Positions 24,313 through 35,230 of a DNA stretch of 64,000 bases are shown piece by piece (positions within the stretch are counted from its first letter, which is position 1; each line of letters begins with the position of its first letter). The position numbers and the translations under genes are program-made. Origin of the DNA: Pseudomonas sp. L5B5 (GTDB taxonomy: Bacteria; Pseudomonadota; Gammaproteobacteria; Pseudomonadales; Pseudomonadaceae); NCBI RefSeq assembly GCF_020520285.1, contig NZ_CP084742.1, positions 744,001 to 808,000 on the forward strand, in the 5' to 3' direction. The notes beneath the pieces are model-generated. The model ran no database searches, was not told the DNA's origin, and worked only from the letters and a program-made list of their open reading frames with translations.

Positions 24313-26319
24313 ATGAGTGTCCGACTGTATCGTTCTGTTCTCGTTGTCATCACCTGCTTGTTATGTTCAACCAGCTTTGCTGGCGAACAACCTTATCGAT
24401 TTGGCTTGGGCAAAGCCGATATTACCGGCGAGGCAGCGGAAGTCGGGATGATGGGGTACTCCTCCACCGACCAGAAGACCGCCGGTATTCATACGCGGCA
24501 ATGGTCGAGGGCTTTCATCATTGAAGATGCGGCCACGGGCAAGCGGCTGGTGTACGTCAACACCGACCTGGGCATGATTTTTCAAGCGGTGCAGCAAAGT
24601 GTGTTGCGCAAGTTGGAGAAGAAATATCCAGGGGTCTATAACGAAAACAATGTGATGCTGGCGGCCACTCACACTCACTCAGGCCCCGGTGGTTTTTCCC
24701 ATTACACTATCTACGACTTGTCGGTGCTGGGCTTTCAGGAAAAGACCTTTAACGTGATTGTCGATGGCATCGTGCGTTCAATTGACCAGGCCCATCAACA
24801 GATGCAGCCTGGCCGGTTGTTCTATGCCAAGGGTGATCTTAAAAATGCCAGCAAGAACAGATCGCTGCTCTCCCACCAGCGCAACCCGGATGTCGCCGGC
24901 TACATAGACGGTATCGACCCGGAAATGACGGTATTGAAGTTCGTCGACCAACAGGGCGAGGTTGCCGGAGTCATCAGTTGGTTCCCTGTACACGCCACAT
25001 CCATGACCAACAACAATCATCTGATTTCTGCTGATAACAAAGGCTATGCGTCTTACCACTGGGAACATGACATCAGTAAAAAACCAGGGTTTATCGCCGC
25101 CTTTGCCCAGACCAATGCCGGCAATTTGTCGCCCAACTTGAACTTGCGCCCAGGCTCAGGGCCGACCGAAGACGAGTTCGCCAACACCAAGGAAATCGGC
25201 CTGAGACAGTTCAACAAAGCCTATGAACTGGCTACCGGGCCGACCGAGGAAGTGACCGGGGGGCTCGACAACCGCTTTCAGTTTGTCGACTTTCACGGCC
25301 TGACCGTACGCCCTGACTACACGGATGGCACACCGAAGACGCTGTGTATTGCCGCCTTGGGCAGCAGCCTGGCGGCCGGCAGTACGGAAGATGGCCCTGG
25401 CCCACTGGGCATCAGTGAAAGCAATAATCCGCTGCTGGCTTTCCTTGGCGGCTTGCTGACCGGTGTGCCGTCCAAGGAGCTGAAGAAGTGCCAGGCTGAA
25501 AAACAGATACTGGCCGATACGGGCGACAAGAAACCCTTCCCCTGGACCCCCAATGTGCTGCCGATCCAGATGTTCCGCATTGGCCAGCTCGCGGTGCTGG
25601 GTGCACCGGCCGAGTTTACGGTGATGTCCGGTGTGCGCATTCGCCGGGCGGTACAAGCCATCGTCGCACCCATGGGAATCAACCATGTGATCTTCAATGG
25701 CTATGCCAACGCCTACTCCAGTTACGTCACCACTCGCGAAGAATACGGTGTCCAGGAATATGAAGGCGGCTCGACGATCTTCGGCCCCTGGACCCAGGCC
25801 GCCTATCAACAGCTGTTCACCGACATGGCCAGCGCCATGCGTGACAATCAGCCGGTCGCCAGTACCGCCCAGCCACCTGACCTGTCCTGCTGCTTGTTGA
25901 ACTTCCAGACCGGTGTCGTCACCGATGCCCCCTACATCGGCACCTCGTTTGGCGATGTGTTGCAGCAACCGGAAAAGATCTACCACCGGGGGCAAACCGT
26001 GGCGGTGGCCTTTGTCACTGGGCACCCGAAGAACAACCTGCATACCGAAGACACCTTCCTCAGCGTGTACTACACCTCAGCCGACCCCACCCGTGAGAAA
26101 CCGGCGATACGTGTGGCGACCGACAACGACTGGGAAACCAAATACCGCTGGGAACGGGTCGGTATTTCCGCATCGAAGGCGACTATTTCCTGGGATATTC
26201 CGCAGGATGCCAAACCCGGCTACTACTACATCAGCCATGGCGGTGATCAGAAAAATGTCTGGGGCACTATCAGCGCCTTTACAGGAACTACCCGAAAGTT
26301 TGAAGTGGTGGCTGATTGA
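24313..26319 (+). CDS. Neutral/alkaline ceramidase, secreted
   Basis: This 668-aa protein matches the length of the P. aeruginosa neutral ceramidase (about 670). A Sec signal (LVVITCLLCSTSFA) is cleaved before GEQPYRFG. The zinc-site motif AATHTHSGPGG lies near residue 120, and the NAGNLSPN segment carrying the nucleophilic serine lies near 275. The enzyme hydrolyses ceramide to sphingosine and fatty acid outside the cell. ATG at 24313 has AGGGAG upstream. The neighbouring phospholipase C and type II secretion operon suggest joint attack on host or competitor membranes; type II export is inference. Confidence 0.93.
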   Translation: MSVRLYRSVLVVITCLLCSTSFAGEQPYRFGLGKADITGEAAEVGMMGYSSTDQKTAGIHTRQWSRAFIIEDAATGKRLVYVNTDLGMIFQAVQQSVLRKLEKKYPGVYNENNVMLAATHTHSGPGGFSHYTIYDLSVLGFQEKTFNVIVDGIVRSIDQAHQQMQPGRLFYAKGDLKNASKNRSLLSHQRNPDVAGYIDGIDPEMTVLKFVDQQGEVAGVISWFPVHATSMTNNNHLISADNKGYASYHWEHDISKKPGFIAAFAQTNAGNLSPNLNLRPGSGPTEDEFANTKEIGLRQFNKAYELATGPTEEVTGGLDNRFQFVDFHGLTVRPDYTDGTPKTLCIAALGSSLAAGSTEDGPGPLGISESNNPLLAFLGGLLTGVPSKELKKCQAEKQILADTGDKKPFPWTPNVLPIQMFRIGQLAVLGAPAEFTVMSGVRIRRAVQAIVAPMGINHVIFNGYANAYSSYVTTREEYGVQEYEGGSTIFGPWTQAAYQQLFTDMASAMRDNQPVASTAQPPDLSCCLLNFQTGVVTDAPYIGTSFGDVLQQPEKIYHRGQTVAVAFVTGHPKNNLHTEDTFLSVYYTSADPTREKPAIRVATDNDWETKYRWERVGISASKATISWDIPQDAKPGYYYISHGGDQKNVWGTISAFTGTTRKFEVVAD

Positions 26320-26347
26320 CCTTCGATTGGTACTCATCTGGGATACT

Positions 26348-26377
26348 TCAAGTGCTGGTCGCCTGGCCGGCACTTGA
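26348..26377 (+). terminator. Hairpin after the ceramidase gene
   Basis: TCAAGTGCTGG (26348-26358) pairs with CCGGCACTTGA (26367-26377), with one G-T wobble and an 8-nt loop. It begins 29 bp past the stop. The following bases are only moderately T-rich, so the terminator call is tentative. Confidence 0.5.
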
Positions 26378-26535
26378 TACTCTCGTCGCATCTACTGTCA
26401 ATAAGCGTCGCTTTCAAGATGACCCTCTTCAATATCGCCACTCAAGATGGCGCCACCCTACTTGAAAGCAACTGTCTACTCACTACATTAGGCATGACCT
26501 GAACCTGGCTTCTCTTGGCTCGTTGTCATCCTGAC

Positions 26536-26562
26536 CCGGCAGTCATTATTAATGACTGCCGG
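26536..26562. repeat. Perfect 12-bp inverted repeat
   Basis: CCGGCAGTCATT (26536-26547) and AATGACTGCCGG (26551-26562) are separated by ATT. It may be a bidirectional terminator, a REP-like extragenic element or a regulator-binding site. No T-run follows. Confidence 0.5.
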
Positions 26563-26694
26563 TCTTACCCAGGCTCCTGGGTATTCATGAGTTGTTTTGT
26601 AATATCTGTACCCTACCCTAACGGCCGCTGCGTATAAGGGCTCTATCGGCTCGAGTTCGATAACACCCGCACTCTTTTCTTCAGGGAACCGACC

Positions 26695-27138
26695 ATGGTT
26701 GAAATCAAAGTGCTAGTCGCCAACATCACCACGTTTTCTCAATCTGCCAGCACGCTGCCGGAGTCGGAGCGCAAGCAACGCGCGCAAGACTTGATAGACG
26801 AGATAAAAAGCGCCGTCGCCAAAGGGGCGAGCCTGAACCAGGCCTACACCTGCCTCCAGGAACTGACGCCCTACATCGAGCCTCGGCCCAAGCCTCTGGA
26901 AGCCTTGAACTACAAGCTCTGGATGGAACTCAAGGACAGCCATACCCCGCCGCCTGCCCCCTCCTCCGCTCAGCGCGAGCAGATCGGCCTCTACGCGAAA
27001 GCCTCTGAACAGGTGATTGATGAGGTGCTCAGTAGCGTTGAAGGCGAAGAACAACAGCACAGCCTTATCGAAGAAAAGCTCAGCGCACTGCGCAAGCAGA
27101 TCTTTGGCATGGAAGAACCTCAGTTCCTGTTGCAATAA
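26695..27138 (+). CDS. PlcR-like phospholipase chaperone without signal peptide
   Basis: This 147-aa all-helical protein is clearly homologous to the downstream PlcR (29762-30358). Shared blocks include ITxFSQxAxxLP, LEALNYKLWMELKD and IEEKLSALRKQIFG. Unlike that protein it starts directly with the helical domain and has no signal or membrane anchor, so it should stay in the cytoplasm. In P. aeruginosa two PlcR forms, exported and cytosolic, come from in-frame alternative starts of one gene. Here they appear as two genes flanking the phospholipase. It probably assists PlcH folding before Tat export. Confidence 0.8.
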   Translation: MVEIKVLVANITTFSQSASTLPESERKQRAQDLIDEIKSAVAKGASLNQAYTCLQELTPYIEPRPKPLEALNYKLWMELKDSHTPPPAPSSAQREQIGLYAKASEQVIDEVLSSVEGEEQQHSLIEEKLSALRKQIFGMEEPQFLLQ

Positions 27139-27554
27139 AGGGCAGGTAGTGTGGCGTCGACTATTTAAAAATCAAATATCTGTCTTTCAAAGTCCGCTTT
27201 TTGTCCTTTAATGCCCTGGTAGTGCTTGAGGCGTAGCCCTCAGATTAGAAACGATGGGAGCCTCTTGAAGGAAGGCGCTTATTGGGTCCGTGAAAAATAA
27301 CCATGCACCGTAAATGTGCATCTTTTTTTCTGCTGAATTTCATACCTGAAAGAGCTGCCTGGGTGTCGTCTTTACTATCAGTAACTGTCGCATCTGAAAT
27401 GCCGGAACTTAACTTTGCAGCAGAGCATAGCCTGGCACGTGCGCCTAGAACGTCGAGAAAATAGCGCTCTACTTAATAAAAACATCAAGAAAAAACAATA
27501 AAGTCGAACTTTTATGAGGGCGTTTCCCCGACGCACCTTACAGGAAGCTTATCG
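27139..27554. other. Leader region of the phospholipase operon
   Basis: About 416 bp without a gene. CTATCAG (27375-27381) followed by CTGTCGC (27385-27391) loosely resembles a PhoB box half-site pair, but the repeat period is 10 rather than 11 nt, so I do not call a site. Phosphate control would fit the family, since phospholipase C genes of P. aeruginosa are PhoB-regulated. An AT-rich stretch near 27470-27505 is the most likely promoter zone. Confidence 0.35.
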
Positions 27555-29744
27555 ATGACAGACGCCCCAAAGTTTCACCGTCGTACTTTTTTGAAAGGCA
27601 GTGCACAGGCTGCAGCGCTGGCCGGAATGTCCGGACTTTTTCCCGAAACCATACGACGCGCACTGGCGATTGAGCCGGATGTGCGCAGCGGCACCCTTCA
27701 GGATGTCGACCATGTGGTCATTCTGATGCAGGAAAACCGCTCGTTTGATCATTACTTCGGCCACCTCAATGGCGTTCGTGGATTCAACGACCCCCGGGTT
27801 CTCAAGCGCGCCGATGGCAAGTCGGTGATGCATCAAACCTACAAGACCACCGAATACCTGCCTTATCACTTCGATACGAGGAACGTGCACGCCCAATGGT
27901 TAGGTTCGCAGAACCACGAATGGTCGGCGTTTCACGGGACCTGGAACGAAGGCCGCAACGACCAGTGGGCGGCGATCCAGGACTACACCGCCATGGGCCA
28001 TTTCAAGCGGGATGACATCCCGTACTACTATGCCCTGGCAGACGCCTTTACCTTGGGCGAGGCCTATCACCAATCGATCATGGGGCCCACCAACCCCAAT
28101 CGCCTGTATCACATGACCGGCCGCACCGCGCCCACCGGCGATGGCAAGAATGTTCAATACACCAACAGCATGGGCGACGGCACCATCGGTGTGAGTGGTT
28201 CTGTGGACTGGACAACCTACCCAGAACGCCTGAGCGAAGCCAAAATCAATTGGCGTATTTACCAGGAAGGCGGCTACCAGTCGTCTTCACTCTGGTGGCT
28301 ATACCTTGACCTCAAATGGAAGTGGCTTATACAGGCCGACAACAATTACGACTGCAATGCCCTGGCCTGGTTTAAACGCTTCAAGGAATCAAAACCCGAC
28401 TCCGATTTATGGCAACGAGCCATGGTCGCTCGCGGAGTGGCCAAGTTGCGCGAAGACGTGCAAAACAACACCTTGCCGCAAGTGTCGTGGATCGTGCCGC
28501 CGTACTGTTATTCGGAACACCCTTGGTGGGGGCCCTCCTTCGGTGAATACTACGTGTCGACGATTCTCGAAGCCCTGACCAGCAACCCCAAGGTCTGGGC
28601 CAGGACCGTATTCATCATCAACTACGATGAAGGCGACGGTTATTTCGACCATGTGTCCGCTGCCGTACCACCATGGAAACCGGGCACCGGCATTTCGGCC
28701 GTCGATACCCAAGGCGAAATCGAAAGCGCCACCCAGTTGCCCATTGGCTTGGGTCCGCGCGTGCCGGTACTGGCGATCTCGCCATGGTCCCGAGGTGGAA
28801 AGGTCAGTGCCGAAGTCTTCGATCACACCTCTGTGCTCAGATTCCTCGAAAAACGCTTCGGCGCCACCGCGGACAATATTTCGCCCTGGCGCCGGGCGGT
28901 TTGCGGTGACTTGACCTCGCTTTTCGACTTCACCGGGAAAACCGATAGCAGCGTTCCCGCCAACCTCACCAACCTGACTGAAACCAAGGCCCGTCAGGAT
29001 GACGCCTACTACAAGCAGTACTATCGCTCCTACCCTTATTACACCAACCCCACGACCTTGCCGGGCCAGGAAACCGGCCAGCGTGACGCGTTGGCGGTGC
29101 CCTACCAGTTGCATGCCGAGGTCAGCGTCGCCGCCAGCGATGGCAGCCTGCTGCTCAACTTGAGAAACGACGGCATGGTCTTGCCGGAAAACCCGTACGC
29201 ACGTTCGGCTGCGGTCCTCCAGGTGCACTCCAACGAACGGGGCGCCCCGGCGTTCTATACGGTGACCAGCTACGATATCCATGCGGCAACAAACCTTAGA
29301 AGCCGCGGCCAGACCCTCATCGAAAACCTGAAGGATCGTATCGATGCGAACGGTCGCTACGGCTTTGAAGTACGTGCACCGAATGGCTTCTATCGGGAAT
29401 TTACCGGCAATAACCAGCTGGCCAAGACCCTCGCCCGGCCTGAAGTTTCAGTCAGCTACCAGGGGGCGCAGATTGTCCTGACGATCAAGAATACCGGGGT
29501 ACTGCCCTGTACGGTGACGGTGAAATCCAACCCTGCGTACAAGGGCGATACGGTGCACACCCTTGAGCTCAAGCCGGGTGAAAGCCTGACCGATCCCTGG
29601 TTGCTGCGCAGCAGTTCCGGCTGGTATGACCTGACCCTTACGGCCACCAACACCGAAAGCAACTTCTCGCGACGGCTCGCTGGACACGTTGAAACCGGTT
29701 TGCCAAGCCGCACCGATCCACTCTTGGACATCATGCCGTCCTGA
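27555..29744 (+). CDS. Phosphocholine-specific phospholipase C (PlcH-like), Tat-exported
   Basis: This 729-aa protein is the usual length for PlcH/PlcN (about 690-730). The N-terminus has a twin-arginine signal (FHRRTFLKGSAQAAALAG). The phosphoesterase motif MQENRSFDHYFG lies near residue 58, with GPTNPNRLYHMTG near 180. The C-terminus has two repeated beta domains. The enzyme cleaves phosphatidylcholine and sphingomyelin to phosphocholine plus diacylglycerol or ceramide, feeding substrate to the adjacent ceramidase. AGGAAG precedes the ATG. The PlcR gene follows after 17 bp, favouring PlcH over PlcN. After Tat export it is expected to cross the outer membrane by type II secretion. Confidence 0.93.
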   Translation: MTDAPKFHRRTFLKGSAQAAALAGMSGLFPETIRRALAIEPDVRSGTLQDVDHVVILMQENRSFDHYFGHLNGVRGFNDPRVLKRADGKSVMHQTYKTTEYLPYHFDTRNVHAQWLGSQNHEWSAFHGTWNEGRNDQWAAIQDYTAMGHFKRDDIPYYYALADAFTLGEAYHQSIMGPTNPNRLYHMTGRTAPTGDGKNVQYTNSMGDGTIGVSGSVDWTTYPERLSEAKINWRIYQEGGYQSSSLWWLYLDLKWKWLIQADNNYDCNALAWFKRFKESKPDSDLWQRAMVARGVAKLREDVQNNTLPQVSWIVPPYCYSEHPWWGPSFGEYYVSTILEALTSNPKVWARTVFIINYDEGDGYFDHVSAAVPPWKPGTGISAVDTQGEIESATQLPIGLGPRVPVLAISPWSRGGKVSAEVFDHTSVLRFLEKRFGATADNISPWRRAVCGDLTSLFDFTGKTDSSVPANLTNLTETKARQDDAYYKQYYRSYPYYTNPTTLPGQETGQRDALAVPYQLHAEVSVAASDGSLLLNLRNDGMVLPENPYARSAAVLQVHSNERGAPAFYTVTSYDIHAATNLRSRGQTLIENLKDRIDANGRYGFEVRAPNGFYREFTGNNQLAKTLARPEVSVSYQGAQIVLTIKNTGVLPCTVTVKSNPAYKGDTVHTLELKPGESLTDPWLLRSSSGWYDLTLTATNTESNFSRRLAGHVETGLPSRTDPLLDIMPS

Positions 29745-29761
29745 TTAAAGGAGCCTTCAAG

Positions 29762-30358
29762 ATGAAAGCCATTCTTTTAGTGGTGTGTGCGGCGCTGGTT
29801 GCCTACCTGGTGCTGTTTCGCCAGCCAGCGGACACGGTCGTGGAACAAACGCCCAGCGTCGCCTCGAGCCCGGTGAGCGAAGCTACGCCTGCAGCGCCTG
29901 CGCCAGCCGCCGCCAGCCAAGCGCCAGCGTCGCTGGAGCAGGAAATCACCGCGTTTTCGCAAACCGCCAACGCCTTGCCGGCCGCTGAACGCCGGCAGAC
30001 CGCCGAGCGCTTGATCAACCAGCTGAAAACGTCGGTCAGCAACGGCGAGGACTTGAAGACCGCCTATGCCCAGGTGGAACGACTGACGCCAAACATCGAG
30101 TCCGACCCCAAGTCACTGGAGAGCCTGAACTACAGCATCTGGATGGACATGAAAGACCACGCCACACCACCGGCCCTGCCCTCGCCTGCCCAGCGCCAGC
30201 AACTGGATGCCTACCAGCAGGCCGCGAACCAAGCGATTGACGAAGTACTGAAGACTGTCGAAGGCGACGAAGCTCGGCGCGCCGCCATCGAGGAAAAACT
30301 CAAGGCCCTGCGCCTGGAGATATTCGGCACCAGTGCCCCACAGCCGCTGAGCCATTAA
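29762..30358 (+). CDS. plcR: PlcR, membrane-anchored phospholipase chaperone
   Basis: This 198-aa protein has an N-terminal hydrophobic anchor (ILLVVCAALVAYLVLF), an Ala/Pro-rich linker (about residues 35-60), then the helical chaperone domain shared with the upstream paralogue (LINQLKTSVSNGEDLKTAY, SLNYSIWMDMKD, EEKLKALRLEIFG). In P. aeruginosa PlcR is needed for modification and secretion of PlcH. It is co-transcribed with plc (17-bp gap, AAGGAG) and precedes the type II secretion operon by 70 bp, linking enzyme, chaperone and exporter in one transcription unit. Confidence 0.9.
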   Translation: MKAILLVVCAALVAYLVLFRQPADTVVEQTPSVASSPVSEATPAAPAPAAASQAPASLEQEITAFSQTANALPAAERRQTAERLINQLKTSVSNGEDLKTAYAQVERLTPNIESDPKSLESLNYSIWMDMKDHATPPALPSPAQRQQLDAYQQAANQAIDEVLKTVEGDEARRAAIEEKLKALRLEIFGTSAPQPLSH

Positions 30359-30428
30359 GGCACCTTGTCACCCCGTGACGCACGGTCGTCATGGAGTGGC
30401 AAGGGCTGTTTACCAACGGAACCCGCTG

Positions 30429-32129
<1,701 letters not shown>

Positions 32130-32131
32130 CC

Positions 32132-33343
32132 ATGGAACAGTATCAATACAAGGCACTGGATGCCGACCACAACACCGTGAACGGCCATCTTGAAGCCAGC
32201 GACCCGCAGGCCGCCGCGAGCCAGTTACAAGAGCGTGGCCTGCTGGTCCTGCGGGTCCGACGCGCCAGCGGCGCCTCGGGTTTGTCTCGTCCCTCCTGGT
32301 TGCGTTCGCCCCATTTCAGTCGCGAGGAACTCAGCCGTTTTACCCAGCAGCTAGCGACGTTGCTCGGGGCTGATCAGCCGCTGGAACGGGCGCTGGGTAT
32401 CCTGATCCGGCAGCCCGGCAAACCAGCGGCCCGGCAATTGATCGAACGCATTCGCGACCGGGTCAAGGCCGGGCAGACGCTGTCAGCGGCCATGGCCGTC
32501 GAACAGCAATCCTTTACCCCGCTGTACTTGAGCCTGGTTAACGCCGGTGAAGCCGCCGGGGTGCTGGATCAAAGCCTGGGGCAACTGGCGAGCTACCTGG
32601 AACGGATGCTGGCCATCCGCACGGAAGTCATCAACGCCTTGATTTACCCGGCCTTCCTGGTGGTGGGTGTGCTCGGCTCGCTGGTGTTGCTGCTGGCTTA
32701 TGTGGTCCCCCAGTTCGTGCCGATTTTCGACGGCCTGGGGGTGCCTGTTCCGCTGCTGACCCAGCTGATCCTCGACCTCGGGCAGTTTCTTTCCAGCTAT
32801 GGCCTGCATGCATTGGCGCTGCTTCTCGGGCTGGCGTGGACAGCGCTGAGCTACCTGGGCCGGCCCGGAAACCGCTTGAAATGGCATCGACACCTGCTGC
32901 GATCGCGCCTGGCCGGCGGTTTGTTGAAACGCCTGGAAACCGCACGGTTCGCCCGTACCCTGGGCACCTTGCTGGCCCAAGGCGTACCCCTGATCAATGC
33001 CCTCGACATCAGCCGGCAAGTCGCCAGTAACCTGGCGATGAACGCCGCCGTGGCAAACGCCACGGTCAAGGTCAAGGACGGTCAGCGGCTGTCGACGGCA
33101 TTGGAAACCGAACAACGATTGCCTGACCTCGCGATCCAGATGATCGAAGTGGGTGAAGAGTCCGGGAAACTCGATGCCATGTTGTTGAAAGTGGCGAGCA
33201 TTTTCGATGAAGAGGCCAAGCGCAGCATCGACCGCCTGTTGGCCGCGCTGGTCCCCAGCCTGACCGTGGTCATGGCGGCGTTGGTGGCGGTGATCATGCT
33301 GGCCATCATGCTGCCGCTGATGAGCCTGACCAGTAACCTTTGA
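32132..33343 (+). CDS. gspF: Type II secretion inner-membrane protein GspF
   Basis: This 403-aa polytopic protein has two repeats of the T2SSF domain, each with a FTQQLATLLGADQPLERAL-like cytoplasmic helix bundle. Three strong membrane spans lie near residues 170-200, 220-245 and 375-400. It forms the inner-membrane platform that links GspE to the pseudopilus. Length is normal. The start lies 2 bp after gspE, so the pair is coupled. Confidence 0.95.
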   Translation: MEQYQYKALDADHNTVNGHLEASDPQAAASQLQERGLLVLRVRRASGASGLSRPSWLRSPHFSREELSRFTQQLATLLGADQPLERALGILIRQPGKPAARQLIERIRDRVKAGQTLSAAMAVEQQSFTPLYLSLVNAGEAAGVLDQSLGQLASYLERMLAIRTEVINALIYPAFLVVGVLGSLVLLLAYVVPQFVPIFDGLGVPVPLLTQLILDLGQFLSSYGLHALALLLGLAWTALSYLGRPGNRLKWHRHLLRSRLAGGLLKRLETARFARTLGTLLAQGVPLINALDISRQVASNLAMNAAVANATVKVKDGQRLSTALETEQRLPDLAIQMIEVGEESGKLDAMLLKVASIFDEEAKRSIDRLLAALVPSLTVVMAALVAVIMLAIMLPLMSLTSNL

Positions 33344-33355
33344 CCGGAGACGTTA

Positions 33356-33778
33356 ATGAACACAGCTCGTTCACTGCCCAAGCACCAACGCGGCTTCACC
33401 TTGCTGGAGATGCTGGCGGTCATTGTCTTGCTCGGCATTGTCGCCACCATCGTCGTTCGCCAGGTGGGCGGCAATGTCGACAAGGGCAAGTACGGTGCCG
33501 GCAAGGCACAACTGGCCAGCCTGTCGATGAAAATTGAAAGCTATGCGCTGGACGCCGGGTCGCCGCCGCCCACCCTCGCTGCGCTGCTTGCCCGCCCCGC
33601 CAATGCCGCCAGTTGGAGCGGTCCGTACGCCAAGGCCAGTGATCTCAAGGATCCGTTCGGCCATGCATTCGGCTATCGCACACCCGGCCAGCACGGTTCG
33701 TTCGACCTGATCTTTTACGGCCAGGATGGCCAGCCCGGCGGTGATGGCTACAACAAGGACCTGGGCAGTTGGGAATAG
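33356..33778 (+). CDS. gspG: Major pseudopilin GspG
   Basis: This 140-aa protein has a short basic leader cut by the prepilin peptidase before FTLLEMLAVIVLLGIVATI (Glu at mature position 5). The C-terminal DPFGHAFGYRTPGQHGSFDL and GQDGQPGGDG are characteristic of the calcium-binding loop of major pseudopilins. It polymerises into the pseudopilus that pushes substrates through the secretin. No prepilin peptidase gene is in the window, so a shared PilD is expected. Confidence 0.95.
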   Translation: MNTARSLPKHQRGFTLLEMLAVIVLLGIVATIVVRQVGGNVDKGKYGAGKAQLASLSMKIESYALDAGSPPPTLAALLARPANAASWSGPYAKASDLKDPFGHAFGYRTPGQHGSFDLIFYGQDGQPGGDGYNKDLGSWE

Positions 33779-33780
33779 CC

Positions 33781-34245
33781 ATGCCTGCCACCCGGCCGGC
33801 TCAACAGGGCTTTACCCTCCTGGAAATGCTGGTGGTGCTGCTCTTGGTTGCCGTGGGTTTCGGCCTGTTGGCCTCGGGTATCTCCCAGGGGCTCAAGAGT
33901 GCCCAGGAGCGTCAGGTCAAACGTGATCTGAGCCTGGCGTTGCGCCAGGTCCGAAGCCAGGCCATCACCGCTGGACAACCGGCCTCCCTGCGCCTGGATG
34001 TACTGCGCAACAACTATCAGCTACCAGGCAAGGCACCGCGCCACTTGCCGGACGGCATGACCCTGCGCCTGACGACGGCGGCCACTTCCGATAGCGATGA
34101 AGGGCAAGTCGGACTGATCACCTTCTACCCCAACGGCGGCTCCACTGGCGGGCACCTATATCTGGCGCGCGGCAGCCAAGCGTCGCGCATTGATATCGAC
34201 TGGCTCACCGGACGGGTCGAGTGGCGGGATAGGCAACAGCCATGA
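33781..34245 (+). CDS. gspH: Minor pseudopilin GspH
   Basis: This 154-aa protein has a prepilin leader ending at QQG before FTLLEMLVVLLLVAVGFGLL. The globular part contains GQVGLITFYPNGGSTGGHLY, the GspH-type beta fold with a conserved glycine turn. It belongs to the pseudopilus tip complex or links the tip to the main fibre. ATG at 33781, 2 bp after the gspG stop, is preferred to a GTG 12 bases earlier that would overlap gspG. Its stop overlaps the gspI start (ATGA). Confidence 0.9.
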   Translation: MPATRPAQQGFTLLEMLVVLLLVAVGFGLLASGISQGLKSAQERQVKRDLSLALRQVRSQAITAGQPASLRLDVLRNNYQLPGKAPRHLPDGMTLRLTTAATSDSDEGQVGLITFYPNGGSTGGHLYLARGSQASRIDIDWLTGRVEWRDRQQP

Positions 34246-34622
34246 CGCCTTTGCCTCCCAGCCAGCAGCGTGGTTTTACCCTGATCGAATTACTCGCGGC
34301 GATTGTCGTCCTGAGCATTGGGTTTGCGGTCGTACTCAATACCCTGGGTTACGCCACCCAGGCACTGGCGAGGGATGGGCAGACAACCCGAATGGCGCTG
34401 ATGGCCACTTCGCTGATGGCCGAGTACGGAGAAGGCCTGGGCAGCGGTGCCCACCTGGAAGGTACTCGCGACGGTATCCAATGGCGCCTGAGCGCCACCC
34501 CACTTCGGGGTGAGGGAGCCATTGTCCTTTCCCAGCTGGAACTCATGCTGGTCAAGGGCAGCCGGCAGGAACGCTTTGTCACGCTCAAGGCCATCAAGCG
34601 TCCAGCCGGGGGCATGCCATGA
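34242..34622 (+). CDS. gspI: Minor pseudopilin GspI
   Basis: This 126-aa protein has the prepilin signal QRG followed by FTLIELLAAIVVLSIGFAVV with Glu5. It is short, as expected for GspI, and nucleates the I-J-K tip complex. Start and stop overlap the neighbours as ATGA, showing tight translational coupling. Confidence 0.9.
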   Translation: MTPLPPSQQRGFTLIELLAAIVVLSIGFAVVLNTLGYATQALARDGQTTRMALMATSLMAEYGEGLGSGAHLEGTRDGIQWRLSATPLRGEGAIVLSQLELMLVKGSRQERFVTLKAIKRPAGGMP

Positions 34623-35230
34623 GGCAAGGCCAACGCGGGTTCACGCTGCTGGAAGTGCTGCTCGCCCTGAGTTTCCTCGGCTTGCTGATGGTGTTGATCG
34701 GGTCCGCCCTGGGCTCCGGCAGCCACTTGCTACTGCTCAGCGAAAAACAGACCGATCGCCTGACCCAAGTAAGGACCGCGCAGAACTTTCTGCGCAGCGC
34801 ACTCCAACAGGCGCTGGCCGAAGATTTTGGCCACGCTGCGGATCAACAACAGGTGTTCGAAGGAGAGCGGCAACGCATGCGTTTCGTTTCTCCGATGCCC
34901 GGGCAACTCGCTGCTGGCGTCCAGGTGCATACCCTTGAAGCGGTGCCCGGCACGGCTGGTGTCAGTCGCTTGCAAATAAGTTTCAGCCAGGACCGCACGG
35001 ATGGGCTGCACCCCTGGGGCAATCCCCAGATCCTAGTGCAGGAGGTTCACGATCTGCGCTTGAGCTACAGAGGCCTGGACCCCAACTGGCAACCGACCGG
35101 CTGGCTGGAGCGCTGGCCCTGGCCGGACCGGCTGCCCCAGGCCGTGCGTATCGACGTCGATACTCGCGGAGCCGGCCTGTGGCCCACACAAATCGTGGCG
35201 TTGCGCCTGGATTCCGAGGTGACCCCATGA
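34619..35230 (+). CDS. gspJ: Minor pseudopilin GspJ
   Basis: This 203-aa protein has the prepilin cleavage region QRG-FTLLEVLLALSFLGLLMV and Glu5. The C-terminal domain contains LSYRGLDPNWQPTGWLERW followed by WPDRLPQAVRIDV, matching the GspJ beta-rich fold. It is part of the pseudopilus tip. It overlaps gspI and gspK by ATGA junctions. Confidence 0.92.
   Translation: MRQGQRGFTLLEVLLALSFLGLLMVLIGSALGSGSHLLLLSEKQTDRLTQVRTAQNFLRSALQQALAEDFGHAADQQQVFEGERQRMRFVSPMPGQLAAGVQVHTLEAVPGTAGVSRLQISFSQDRTDGLHPWGNPQILVQEVHDLRLSYRGLDPNWQPTGWLERWPWPDRLPQAVRIDVDTRGAGLWPTQIVALRLDSEVTP

Larger units (their letters stand above)
26320..26694. other. Intergenic region with two strong hairpins
   Basis: Two stems lie between the ceramidase gene and the PlcR-like gene. 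One (26348-26377) probably ends the ceramidase transcript. The second (26536-26562) is a perfect 12-bp stem with a 3-nt loop. No ORF is supported. Confidence 0.5.

Noticed and set aside
27375..27391. Possible PhoB box upstream of the phospholipase gene
   Set aside because: The two half-sites are spaced 10 nt rather than 11 and the second is poor; family regulation is plausible but this site is not convincing.
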